DNA of 11,622 nt from Candidatus Berkelbacteria bacterium (GTDB lineage Bacteria > Patescibacteriota > UBA1384 > CAILIB01). The stretch is from the NCBI GenBank assembly GCA_020058355.1, contig JAGVEG010000037.1, positions 1 to 11,622 of the forward strand, given 5' to 3'. The position numbers were made by a program, and so were the translations under genes. A model generated the notes under the pieces. The model was not told where the DNA came from. It searched no databases and saw only the letters and a program-made list of their open reading frames with translations. Of the stretch, positions 5,894 to 11,622 are shown piece by piece. Each line of letters opens with the position of its first letter. Position 1 is the stretch's first letter.

Positions 5894-7684
5894 ATGGCAT
5901 CAGCACCACTCCTTATTGAAGTTAGTTGGGAAGTTGCCAACCAGGTTGGTGGTATTTGGACGGTAATTACCTCTAAACTGCCCCGCACACAAGAGCTGTT
6001 TAGTGGTGCGTATCTCGCCATTGGCCCAGACCTTGGACAGTCAGCGGACGTATTTCAGCCGCTTCCACTCCCTCAAGAGTTTAGGCATATTGCTGAAGAC
6101 CTTGCCAAAATGGACATCTTTTTCCGTGTTGGACGATGGAATGTTCCCGGTGAACCGCTCGTGGTTCTGATTGATTGGAGTAACCGCGCCGAGGAATCGT
6201 CACGCAACGCCCTGAAAGCACAGCTCTGGCAGGAATTTCACCTTGATACTCTCGGATCTGATCTCTACGACCTTGATACTCCGCTGATATGGAGTTGGTG
6301 TGCCGGTGAGTTTATCCGTTCCTGCAATCACCACCTTCATCAACCCATTACTGTTCATGCCCATGAATGGCTCGCTGCAGGCACCGTTCTTTCTCTTGCA
6401 AGAGCACCTCACTCACGCACAATTAAAAGCGTCTTTACTACCCACGCAACGGTACTTGGTCGTTCACGCGCAAGTCGTAACCTTATACCACACGATCCCC
6501 GCTGCGCAGACGCATTTGCCGAAGCACGCTCATACGGGGTAGCAACAAAGCATCACCTCGAACAGCTTGGACTCACTAAGGCACAAGCCGCCACGGCAGT
6601 TAGTGGCCAGACCGCTCATGAGGTACATACCTACCATGGCATTCTCCCTGTTGTTACCGAAAATGCCCTCGACACCTCACTCCTTGCTACGTTTTCAGAA
6701 ACACGCAGTGCTCGTAGCGTTATTCGAGGTGAACTCTTCAGGATTGCTCAAGCAAGTGCTGGTAAGAAACGGATACTCGAGCCTGAGCCATTCCATATCG
6801 CGATTTTTGGTCGCCCTGAAATGGAATCAAAGGGCTATGACTTCATTTGCAATACGTTGAATACTTTCAACAGAATGCTGCAACGTACTGATAGCCGTCG
6901 CACCGTGATTGCCTGGTTCCTCATACCTACCGAGCATCGCTCGGCAACCCACCCGGCACTTGTTCGTTCACTTGCCGCCTATGATGCGACTACACGGTTC
7001 ATGAAGAACGGCCAACTTACTGCCGTCCACTGGTCGGATCCAAGTGACACTATTACCCTCGATGCTTCTACCACTCATCAGTGGGAAAAGACAATTCACG
7101 CTCTCCAACAAGATGTCGTTAGTAACACTGCGTTACTTACGCAACCCGCCTACGCACAGGATCTCGACCCTCTTCTTACCTGCTTTGCTACAGAAGGTCT
7201 TACAAATAAAGAGGAGGATTGCGTACACGTACTCCGCTCTACGAGTTACCTTGATGGCTCAGAGCCCCTCTTTGGTCGGCCGCTACAAGAACTCTTGTCA
7301 GGCTTTGACCTCGCCCTCCTTCCTTCAAAGTATGAACCCTGGGGCTACACCCCTCATGAATCACTCGCTGCCGGCGTTCCTACTATCTTGAGTACGGCAA
7401 GTGGATTTGGTGAAGCCCTTACCGCAAAGCTGACACTTGCTCCCCAGCAAACAACCCGTGGCTGGTGGACACTTCCCCGTGGCTCAGTCACTGAGGACGC
7501 TGCCGCGAAGACGCAACTCCTCTTCTTGCTCGATCAACTCTTACATGAATCAGCACATACCTACGACCGTCGATGTATTGATGCATTTTTAACTGCGCAA
7601 GAATTCAGCTGGTCTACCGCACTGACTGCCTATGCCCGTGTGTATGCCGCAGTCTGGAACAAACACCATGAAGGTCACGCATAG
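5894..7684 (+). CDS. GT3 (eukaryote-type) glycogen synthase
   Basis: This 596-residue protein elongates alpha-1,4-glucan, in this family usually from UDP-glucose. Seen: EVSWEVANQVGGIWTVITSK (9-28), the GT3 N-terminal signature; HAHEW (155-159); FTTHATVLGR; the AVSGQTAHEV segment; ENALD in the place where eukaryotic enzymes have their PNGL motif; FHIAIFGRPEMESKGYDF for the donor-lobe start; and the catalytic pair in YEPWGYTPHE (E481 and E489), eight residues apart as in animal and yeast enzymes, then the conserved SGFG. It is shorter than eukaryotic GYS (about 700 residues): the C-terminal region lacks the Arg cluster that binds glucose-6-phosphate. It is cytoplasmic, with no signal peptide. 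There is no Shine-Dalgarno. It ends in HHEGHA, oddly like the end of its upstream neighbour. Confidence 0.94.
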   Translation: MASAPLLIEVSWEVANQVGGIWTVITSKLPRTQELFSGAYLAIGPDLGQSADVFQPLPLPQEFRHIAEDLAKMDIFFRVGRWNVPGEPLVVLIDWSNRAEESSRNALKAQLWQEFHLDTLGSDLYDLDTPLIWSWCAGEFIRSCNHHLHQPITVHAHEWLAAGTVLSLARAPHSRTIKSVFTTHATVLGRSRASRNLIPHDPRCADAFAEARSYGVATKHHLEQLGLTKAQAATAVSGQTAHEVHTYHGILPVVTENALDTSLLATFSETRSARSVIRGELFRIAQASAGKKRILEPEPFHIAIFGRPEMESKGYDFICNTLNTFNRMLQRTDSRRTVIAWFLIPTEHRSATHPALVRSLAAYDATTRFMKNGQLTAVHWSDPSDTITLDASTTHQWEKTIHALQQDVVSNTALLTQPAYAQDLDPLLTCFATEGLTNKEEDCVHVLRSTSYLDGSEPLFGRPLQELLSGFDLALLPSKYEPWGYTPHESLAAGVPTILSTASGFGEALTAKLTLAPQQTTRGWWTLPRGSVTEDAAAKTQLLFLLDQLLHESAHTYDRRCIDAFLTAQEFSWSTALTAYARVYAAVWNKHHEGHA

Positions 7685-7730
7685 CACCGCTACTTAAACC
7701 CTTCAGCAGGATGTCGACCATCCCGTTGCC

Positions 7731-9446
7731 TTGCTGCGTCACAGCTATCAAGGAAGTCTTTTTTATCAATTCACTGAGCGCTCAACCCGCTACGAAGGAT
7801 GGCATCTGTGGGAGAATAACTCTTTTCTCAAAATTATCGAACGCATTGGATTAAGCGGCAGTGTCGTAACCGGTCTTATTCGATCAGACGCTACAGATTG
7901 GATCACTTATGAGCGTGGTGGTGCACTTGGGATCTACGTTGATCCAGACACTGCATGCCTTACGCTTTCACGCATTGGGAACGAAGGAGTCAGTATTGAT
8001 CTTGATATTCGTGATCAATACCAACTCCCTGAATGGGGCCGTGAGTTTTCCCTCGAACATCATGAGCAGTTTTGTACACTTCGCTACCAGGATGAGTACA
8101 CGAACGGGCCGTGGTATATCTGCTTCTATGGCTATGATCGCGTTGCTCCACAACTTCAGTGGGTAGCCGTTGACTACCCGCGTGACACGCAGCGTCATTC
8201 ATACCCCGACCAACGATATGTCCTTCATTTTGGATCGCTCTACGGTGATCAACTTGGCATCGGCTGTGCTCGTACTACCGAAGAAGCACTCCTTCGTGCT
8301 CAGCACGGTGCAGAACGAACACTTACTTATCCCCATCTTCACACAAGTGGCCACTCCGCACTGGCTGGCGAAGAGCACCATGCCGCGCTCCTTGCCCAAG
8401 AATCTCTTCGCTCACTTGCAGCAAACCCCTCGTATTGGGCGGGCCTCCCCTGGTTTCACCAAAGCTGGACCCGCGATGTCCTCCTTACTGCGCTCGGACT
8501 ACCACCACACCTCCAGCAAGAGGTACTCGTATGGGCGTTACACCTACCGACAAGCAACGGTGAATTCCCCACCTTTGCAGGTGCACTTGGTGGAGGTGAG
8601 GGTGATCATCGCACCTGCGCCGATGGCCTTACCTGGCTCACACTCCTCATTAAGGAGTATGGGCCGCATATGATGTCTGATGAACTACGCAAACATATTG
8701 CAACCATCCTTGCACCGCTCTGTACCACGCTTCTTGCAAGGCGCCACCCTACGCTTGGACTCCTTGAGAGTGACGTGGACCAAACCTGGATGGACACTAT
8801 TGGCCGTACTGGCTACCGCATTGAGATCCAACTCGGTCTCGCCCTTGCCTGCGAGCACCTCGCTCACTTTACTGGCGATGAGTCGTGGGAGCGTTCACGC
8901 CTAGAGATCCTCTCCGCCGTACGCACCCAACTCGTTAGCAACGGCTCACTCCTTGATGGGTATGAAGATATCACCGTACGCCCTAATGTCATTATCTCTT
9001 ACCTTCTCCAGCCCGATCTACTTTCAGTTGCTCAATGGGAACATGTTTTTGATGAAGTACTTAAACAAACGTGGCTTGGCTGGGGCGGGCTCAGTAGCAT
9101 CTCTCATTTTGATGCACGCTACCAAGCGTACAGTACGGGTGAGACCAACCTGAGCTACCATAACGGCGACAGCTGGTTCTTTGTAAATAACCTGGTAGCC
9201 GGAGCACTCTACCGCCTCAATGCCACCAAGTATCGTACCGAGATTGCTAGTATCCTTCGCACGAGTACCCACGAAATTCTCTATCATCACGCACTTGGTC
9301 ATCATGGAGAAATTAGCTCAGCACACACACTAACCTCCTGGGGATGTGGCGCCCAGGGCTTCTCTACTGGAGCCTATCTCTGGCTGCAGAAAGAGCTGAG
9401 TACGCTTCATAACCCTGGGGCGGAGCCCGTGCAGTTTTGGGATTAG
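7731..9446 (+). CDS. GDE-type glycogen debranching enzyme (amylo-alpha-1,6-glucosidase)
   Basis: This 571-residue enzyme should hydrolyse the alpha-1,6 branch points left after phosphorylase action. Seen: an N-terminal beta domain with GSLFYQFTERSTRYEGWHLW (8-27), typical of bacterial and archaeal GDE proteins, then an (alpha/alpha)6 barrel with GLPWFHQSWTRD (238-249), GEFPTFAG and CADGLTW (277-302), ESDVDQTWMD (346-355), YHNGDSWFF (476-484) and SWGCGAQGFSTGAYLW (536-551). D249 and D355 are possible acid residues, but the catalytic pair was not assigned. It has only the glucosidase part, without the GH13 transferase half of the eukaryotic enzyme. No ATG or GTG lies in frame between the upstream stop at 7695 and the core, so the TTG at 7731 is the likely start; there is no clear Shine-Dalgarno. 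It follows GT3 by 46 bases, and a terminator lies about 165 bases after its stop. Confidence 0.92.
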   Translation: MLRHSYQGSLFYQFTERSTRYEGWHLWENNSFLKIIERIGLSGSVVTGLIRSDATDWITYERGGALGIYVDPDTACLTLSRIGNEGVSIDLDIRDQYQLPEWGREFSLEHHEQFCTLRYQDEYTNGPWYICFYGYDRVAPQLQWVAVDYPRDTQRHSYPDQRYVLHFGSLYGDQLGIGCARTTEEALLRAQHGAERTLTYPHLHTSGHSALAGEEHHAALLAQESLRSLAANPSYWAGLPWFHQSWTRDVLLTALGLPPHLQQEVLVWALHLPTSNGEFPTFAGALGGGEGDHRTCADGLTWLTLLIKEYGPHMMSDELRKHIATILAPLCTTLLARRHPTLGLLESDVDQTWMDTIGRTGYRIEIQLGLALACEHLAHFTGDESWERSRLEILSAVRTQLVSNGSLLDGYEDITVRPNVIISYLLQPDLLSVAQWEHVFDEVLKQTWLGWGGLSSISHFDARYQAYSTGETNLSYHNGDSWFFVNNLVAGALYRLNATKYRTEIASILRTSTHEILYHHALGHHGEISSAHTLTSWGCGAQGFSTGAYLWLQKELSTLHNPGAEPVQFWD

Positions 9447-9472
9447 GTGATGAGGTCGTTCACAATGAGTAT

Positions 9473-9501
9473 TTGAATCCCTGAAAAGAGTTTGCTAGGA
9501 T
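9473..9501 (+). promoter_or_regulatory. Promoter candidate before the short peptide
   Basis: TTGAAT (9473-9478), exactly 17 bases, then TAGGAT (9496-9501). Among the best-spaced promoter-like elements in the window. Transcription would start near 9508, two bases before the ATG of a short peptide, and would run about 125 bases to the terminator at 9609-9633. Confidence 0.5.
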
Positions 9502-9509
9502 CCTTCTTG

Positions 9510-9569
9510 ATGGCTATGCACTCCCTCCTCCTTCTTGTCCTTCTTACCTGCCAACCGGCGGCTTTCTAA
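9510..9569 (+). CDS. Possible 19-residue Leu-rich leader peptide
   Basis: The frame MAMHSLLLLVLLTCQPAAF begins right after the promoter candidate and ends in TAA 40 bases before a terminator hairpin. It has six Leu codons in seven positions (6-12, all CTC or CTT). It could be a translated leader that controls readthrough, a small hydrophobic membrane peptide (L-L-T-C looks like a lipobox but only five residues follow the Cys), or a chance frame. Very short frames are unreliable on their own; position is the main support. Confidence 0.3.
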   Translation: MAMHSLLLLVLLTCQPAAF

Positions 9570-9575
9570 GGATAC

Positions 9576-9580
9576 GGAGG
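9576..9580 (+). promoter_or_regulatory. Shine-Dalgarno-like GGAGG without a normal start
   Basis: GGAGG is followed by AATTGGATC. A TTG two bases on is too close and an ATC six bases on would open a 22-codon frame with no recognisable content. The next bases form a small hairpin, GGAT (9586-9589), CGCAA, ATCC. It may be part of a leader RNA structure rather than a translation start. Confidence 0.3.
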
Positions 9581-9608
9581 AATTGGATCGCAAATCCAGA
9601 CCATCCCC

Positions 9609-9633
9609 AAAGAGCCGCCTCGGGCGGTTTTTT
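9609..9633 (+). terminator. Intrinsic terminator after the debranching gene and leader unit
   Basis: Stem CCGCC (9615-9619), loop TCG, GGCGG (9623-9627), extended by A/G-T pairs and followed by six T. It ends the upstream transcript and sits directly before the Shine-Dalgarno of the 128-residue gene. Confidence 0.85.
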
Positions 9634-9640
9634 GGTTATA

Positions 9641-9648
9641 GGGGAAAG
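9641..9648 (+). promoter_or_regulatory. Shine-Dalgarno fixing the start at 9652
   Basis: GGGGAAAG lies just before the ATG at 9652. The frame is open back to 9535, but that extension would run through the terminator hairpin and is rich in Arg/Lys/Ser, so the start at 9652 is preferred. Confidence 0.55.
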
Positions 9649-9651
9649 AAA

Positions 9652-10038
9652 ATGAAAACGGTGACGATTGGAGTCCTGGCTGGAAGCCCTGCAGCACTAC
9701 TTGTTGCCAAGCTACTCAGAGAGGAGACTCTCGTAGTAAGAAAGGAATGGTACGTACTTAAGCTGCGGTGGCGCTCTGGCTCGCAACAACATAGCTTGAA
9801 GGTTCTTTTCGCAGCAACCGGAGCCCGCGAGAACCATGACGGTTACATGTATGGTTTTCATAAAATGACGGACCCACGTAGACAGCTTCGTATCCCATGT
9901 TTTTCGGCAGTTACCACTTCTGCTCTGCAGTTCCTCCCGGAGTACTTCTTATTCCCTGAGGAGCGGGCTGCAGTAGCCCTGCATAATGAAATCTATGGTG
10001 CAGAAAAACTCTGTGAGCTTTTAAAAAGACTTCACTAA
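9652..10038 (+). CDS. Orphan hypothetical protein, 128 residues
   Basis: Not recognised. Seen: a hydrophobic N-terminus VTIGVLAGSPAALLVAKLL (3-21) that could be a beta-alpha unit or an uncleaved anchor, a basic middle (RKEWYVLKLRWRSG, about 29-42), and a C-terminal helical, charged part ending in KLCELLKRLH. It uses AGA and CGG arginine codons more than the glucan genes, which favour CGC and CGT. It is enclosed by two intrinsic terminators and has its own Shine-Dalgarno, unlike most genes here, which suggests a separate origin from the cluster. No promoter was found between the upstream terminator and the start, so expression may rely on readthrough. It could also be a non-coding stretch open by chance. 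Confidence 0.5.
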   Translation: MKTVTIGVLAGSPAALLVAKLLREETLVVRKEWYVLKLRWRSGSQQHSLKVLFAATGARENHDGYMYGFHKMTDPRRQLRIPCFSAVTTSALQFLPEYFLFPEERAAVALHNEIYGAEKLCELLKRLH

Positions 10039-10042
10039 TCTC

Positions 10043-10072
10043 TCCCCGCATTCCGCGGGGATTTTCTTTTTC
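10043..10072 (+). terminator. Intrinsic terminator after the orphan gene
   Basis: Stem TCCCCGC (10043-10049), loop ATTCC, GCGGGGA (10055-10061), seven perfect pairs, then TTTTCTTTTTCTC. It begins five bases after the TAA of the orphan gene and isolates it from the phosphorylase gene. Confidence 0.92.
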
Positions 10073-10098
10073 TCTAGGCAAGAATGCGTATAACCCCG

Positions 10099-10104
10099 TA
10101 TACT
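10099..10104 (+). promoter_or_regulatory. -10 box giving a leaderless phosphorylase mRNA
   Basis: TATACT ends six bases before the ATG at 10111, so transcription should begin at or next to that ATG. A strong terminator lies just upstream, so a promoter is required here. The -35 (TAGGCA or AGGCAA) is poor. Confidence 0.5.
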
Positions 10105-10110
10105 AGTTCT

Positions 10111-11622
10111 ATGCAACGAGGGGCACATCGATCGCAGAAAACACTCGCATACTTGTGTGCTGAATTTGGTTTGAGCGATGCACTTCCCATCTACTCAGGT
10201 GGACTGGGCGTACTTGCCGGCGACATCCTGCGTGAGGCCAATGATATGCACCTGCCCCTGACGGCAATTGGGCTTTTCTATAAGTATGGTTTCTTCCAAC
10301 AGAATGTTGATTTTAGTGGACAACACGAGTCATGGGTGCTGACTGATCCAGCAAAGGTCCCCCTCATTCTCCAGAAGGATACCGATGGTGACACCCTCCT
10401 GATTCCCGTGCCAATTGGTGACCGCACGGTGTATGCACAGATTTGGCGCTATGATATTGGCTCTATTCCACTCTTTCTTCTTGATACTGACCACTGGAAG
10501 AACCGTCCAGAGGATCGCACAATTTGCGACCGACTCTATGGAGGCGATCAGGTGAACCGTATTAAGCAAGAATTAGTGCTCGGTGTGGGCGGAATCCGCG
10601 CACTGGATGCACTAGGAAGAACTCCAGAGCTCTACCACCTCAATGAAGGCCATGCTGCCTTTGCTACGATCGAGCTTCTTGGTCGCCATGGGTCTGTTGA
10701 AGAAGTTCAACGCAAGACTGTCTTTACCAATCATACCTTAGTCGCTGCTGGGAACGATGCCTTTGGCCATGCTATCGTACAACCACTCCTCAGTAACCTT
10801 CTCCAGCAGCACAACCTCGCGTTTGACCAGATTGCTACCCTTGGCGCGTCTGAAATACCCGGCATCCTCTCGATGACCATGCTTGCACTGCGTGCAACTG
10901 GCCATGTAAACGCCGTCAGCGCACTGCACGCTGATGAGGCACGTAAGATGTGGCCGAATTTTCACTTCGCCAGCATTACCAATGGTGTCCACCTACCAAG
11001 CTGGGTGCACCCAGAGTTCCAGCATATCTTCGATCAAAAACTCCCCCACTGGCGCGATCGGATGGCTGATCCAAAAAGCTGGATGAGCCTTCGTCATGCA
11101 GCTGTACAACCCATCTGGGAAGCGCACCAACTCTGTAAGTCACATCTTCTAGACTATGTGTATGCCAGCACCGGCATCCGCCTTGAGGTAGATGTCTGCA
11201 CCATTGTGTGGGCTCGCCGTTTTGCAAGTTATAAGCGTCCCGACCTCCTCTTCCACGATCTTGAGGAGCTGAAGGCGCTGCTCTTTTCAGCCGAGAAACC
11301 CCTCCAGGTACTGATTGCCGGCAAGGCACACCCGGCCGACGAGCAAGCCAAGCAACTCATCATGATGATCGAGCAGATCAGTAGCTACCCGCTAAAGCAT
11401 CGGGTTGTCTTCCTTAACAACTACTCAATCAGCCTTAGTAAGCTCTTGGTTTCAGGTGCTGATGTCTGGCTGAATACTCCTACTTTTGGTCTTGAGGCAA
11501 GTGGCACCAGTGGGATGAAAGCCGGTGCCAATGGAGTGATTCAATGCACTGTTGCTGATGGCTGGGCTCATGAAGTGGTCTGGCGTGGCATTGGATTTGA
11601 GCTTCCAGCCCTTGATACCGAA
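10111..11622 (+). CDS. glgP: Alpha-glucan (glycogen) phosphorylase, GT35, short form, 3' end missing
   Basis: PLP-dependent enzyme that removes glucose from alpha-1,4-glucan ends as glucose-1-phosphate. The frame is open for 504 codons to the window edge, so the C-terminus is cut off. Seen: AYLCAEFGLSDALPIYSGGLGVLAGDIL written in two parts, AYLCAEFGL (13-21) and LPIYSGGLGVLAGD (24-37); YHLNEGHAAF around N178-E179-G180-H181; FTNHTLVAAG; NGVHLPSW; RRFASYKRP (369-377) of the phosphate-binding region; IAGKAHPADEQAK; and WLNTP-x7-ASGTSGMKAGANG with the probable PLP lysine K470. It matches the short bacterial/archaeal alpha-glucan phosphorylase group. It starts almost at the catalytic core, lacking the ~100-residue N-terminal domain of many relatives. 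An ATG in frame at 10084 would add nine residues; 10111 is preferred because TATACT lies six bases before it. Confidence 0.94.
   Translation, partial: MQRGAHRSQKTLAYLCAEFGLSDALPIYSGGLGVLAGDILREANDMHLPLTAIGLFYKYGFFQQNVDFSGQHESWVLTDPAKVPLILQKDTDGDTLLIPVPIGDRTVYAQIWRYDIGSIPLFLLDTDHWKNRPEDRTICDRLYGGDQVNRIKQELVLGVGGIRALDALGRTPELYHLNEGHAAFATIELLGRHGSVEEVQRKTVFTNHTLVAAGNDAFGHAIVQPLLSNLLQQHNLAFDQIATLGASEIPGILSMTMLALRATGHVNAVSALHADEARKMWPNFHFASITNGVHLPSWVHPEFQHIFDQKLPHWRDRMADPKSWMSLRHAAVQPIWEAHQLCKSHLLDYVYASTGIRLEVDVCTIVWARRFASYKRPDLLFHDLEELKALLFSAEKPLQVLIAGKAHPADEQAKQLIMMIEQISSYPLKHRVVFLNNYSISLSKLLVSGADVWLNTPTFGLEASGTSGMKAGANGVIQCTVADGWAHEVVWRGIGFELPALDTE

Noticed and set aside
9535..9651. N-terminal extension of the orphan gene back to 9535
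   Set aside because: It would translate through the terminator stem and adds a low-complexity Arg/Lys/Ser segment; the Shine-Dalgarno before 9652 fits better.
1..11622. CRISPR arrays, tRNA or rRNA genes, insertion sequences, defence genes
   Set aside because: No regularly spaced repeats, cloverleaf-like sequences, transposase motifs or defence-type domains were seen by reading both strands.

Overview
This 11.6 kb window is bacterial, about 50% GC by eye, uses the standard code, and is dominated by one cluster for storage alpha-glucan (glycogen) metabolism. Several traits suggest a small-genome lineage such as the Candidate Phyla Radiation (Patescibacteria): a short MscL, a 473-residue DnaX, a minimal ferredoxin, and genes that mostly lack a Shine-Dalgarno sequence, some with a -10 box directly before the ATG. 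That lineage call is an inference, not something the sequence proves.

Layout. Positions 1-331 (minus strand) hold the 5' part of a strongly acidic HU/IHF-fold protein, divergent from dnaX (443-1864), which is followed closely by a single-cluster ferredoxin (1874-2215). A bidirectional hairpin terminator separates these from the convergent mscL (2578-2258, minus). An A/T-rich intergenic stretch (2579-2845) carries several inverted repeats and a promoter candidate. The glucan cluster then runs on the plus strand: a GT4 glycosyltransferase (2846-4078) overlapping a GH57 hydrolase/transferase (4078-5325); a small conserved-looking protein with a His-rich tail (5466-5873); a GT3, eukaryote-type glycogen synthase (5894-7684); and a GDE-type debranching enzyme (7731-9446). 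After it comes a short unit with a promoter, a possible 19-residue Leu-rich peptide and a terminator. An orphan 128-codon gene sits between two terminators, and a short-form GT35 alpha-glucan phosphorylase (10111 to the window edge, incomplete) closes the window.

How it fits together. GT3 (and perhaps GT4) would elongate alpha-1,4-glucan from a nucleotide sugar. GH57 could branch, transfer or hydrolyse chains. The debranching enzyme would remove alpha-1,6 branch stubs, and the phosphorylase would release glucose-1-phosphate. No GH13 branching enzyme and no nucleotide-sugar pyrophosphorylase is visible here. The points most worth checking are the HU-fold gene with an apparent ATC start, the unusual pairing of GT3 and GT4 synthase-type enzymes, the 135-residue protein between them, and the leader-peptide/terminator unit with the orphan gene before the phosphorylase.
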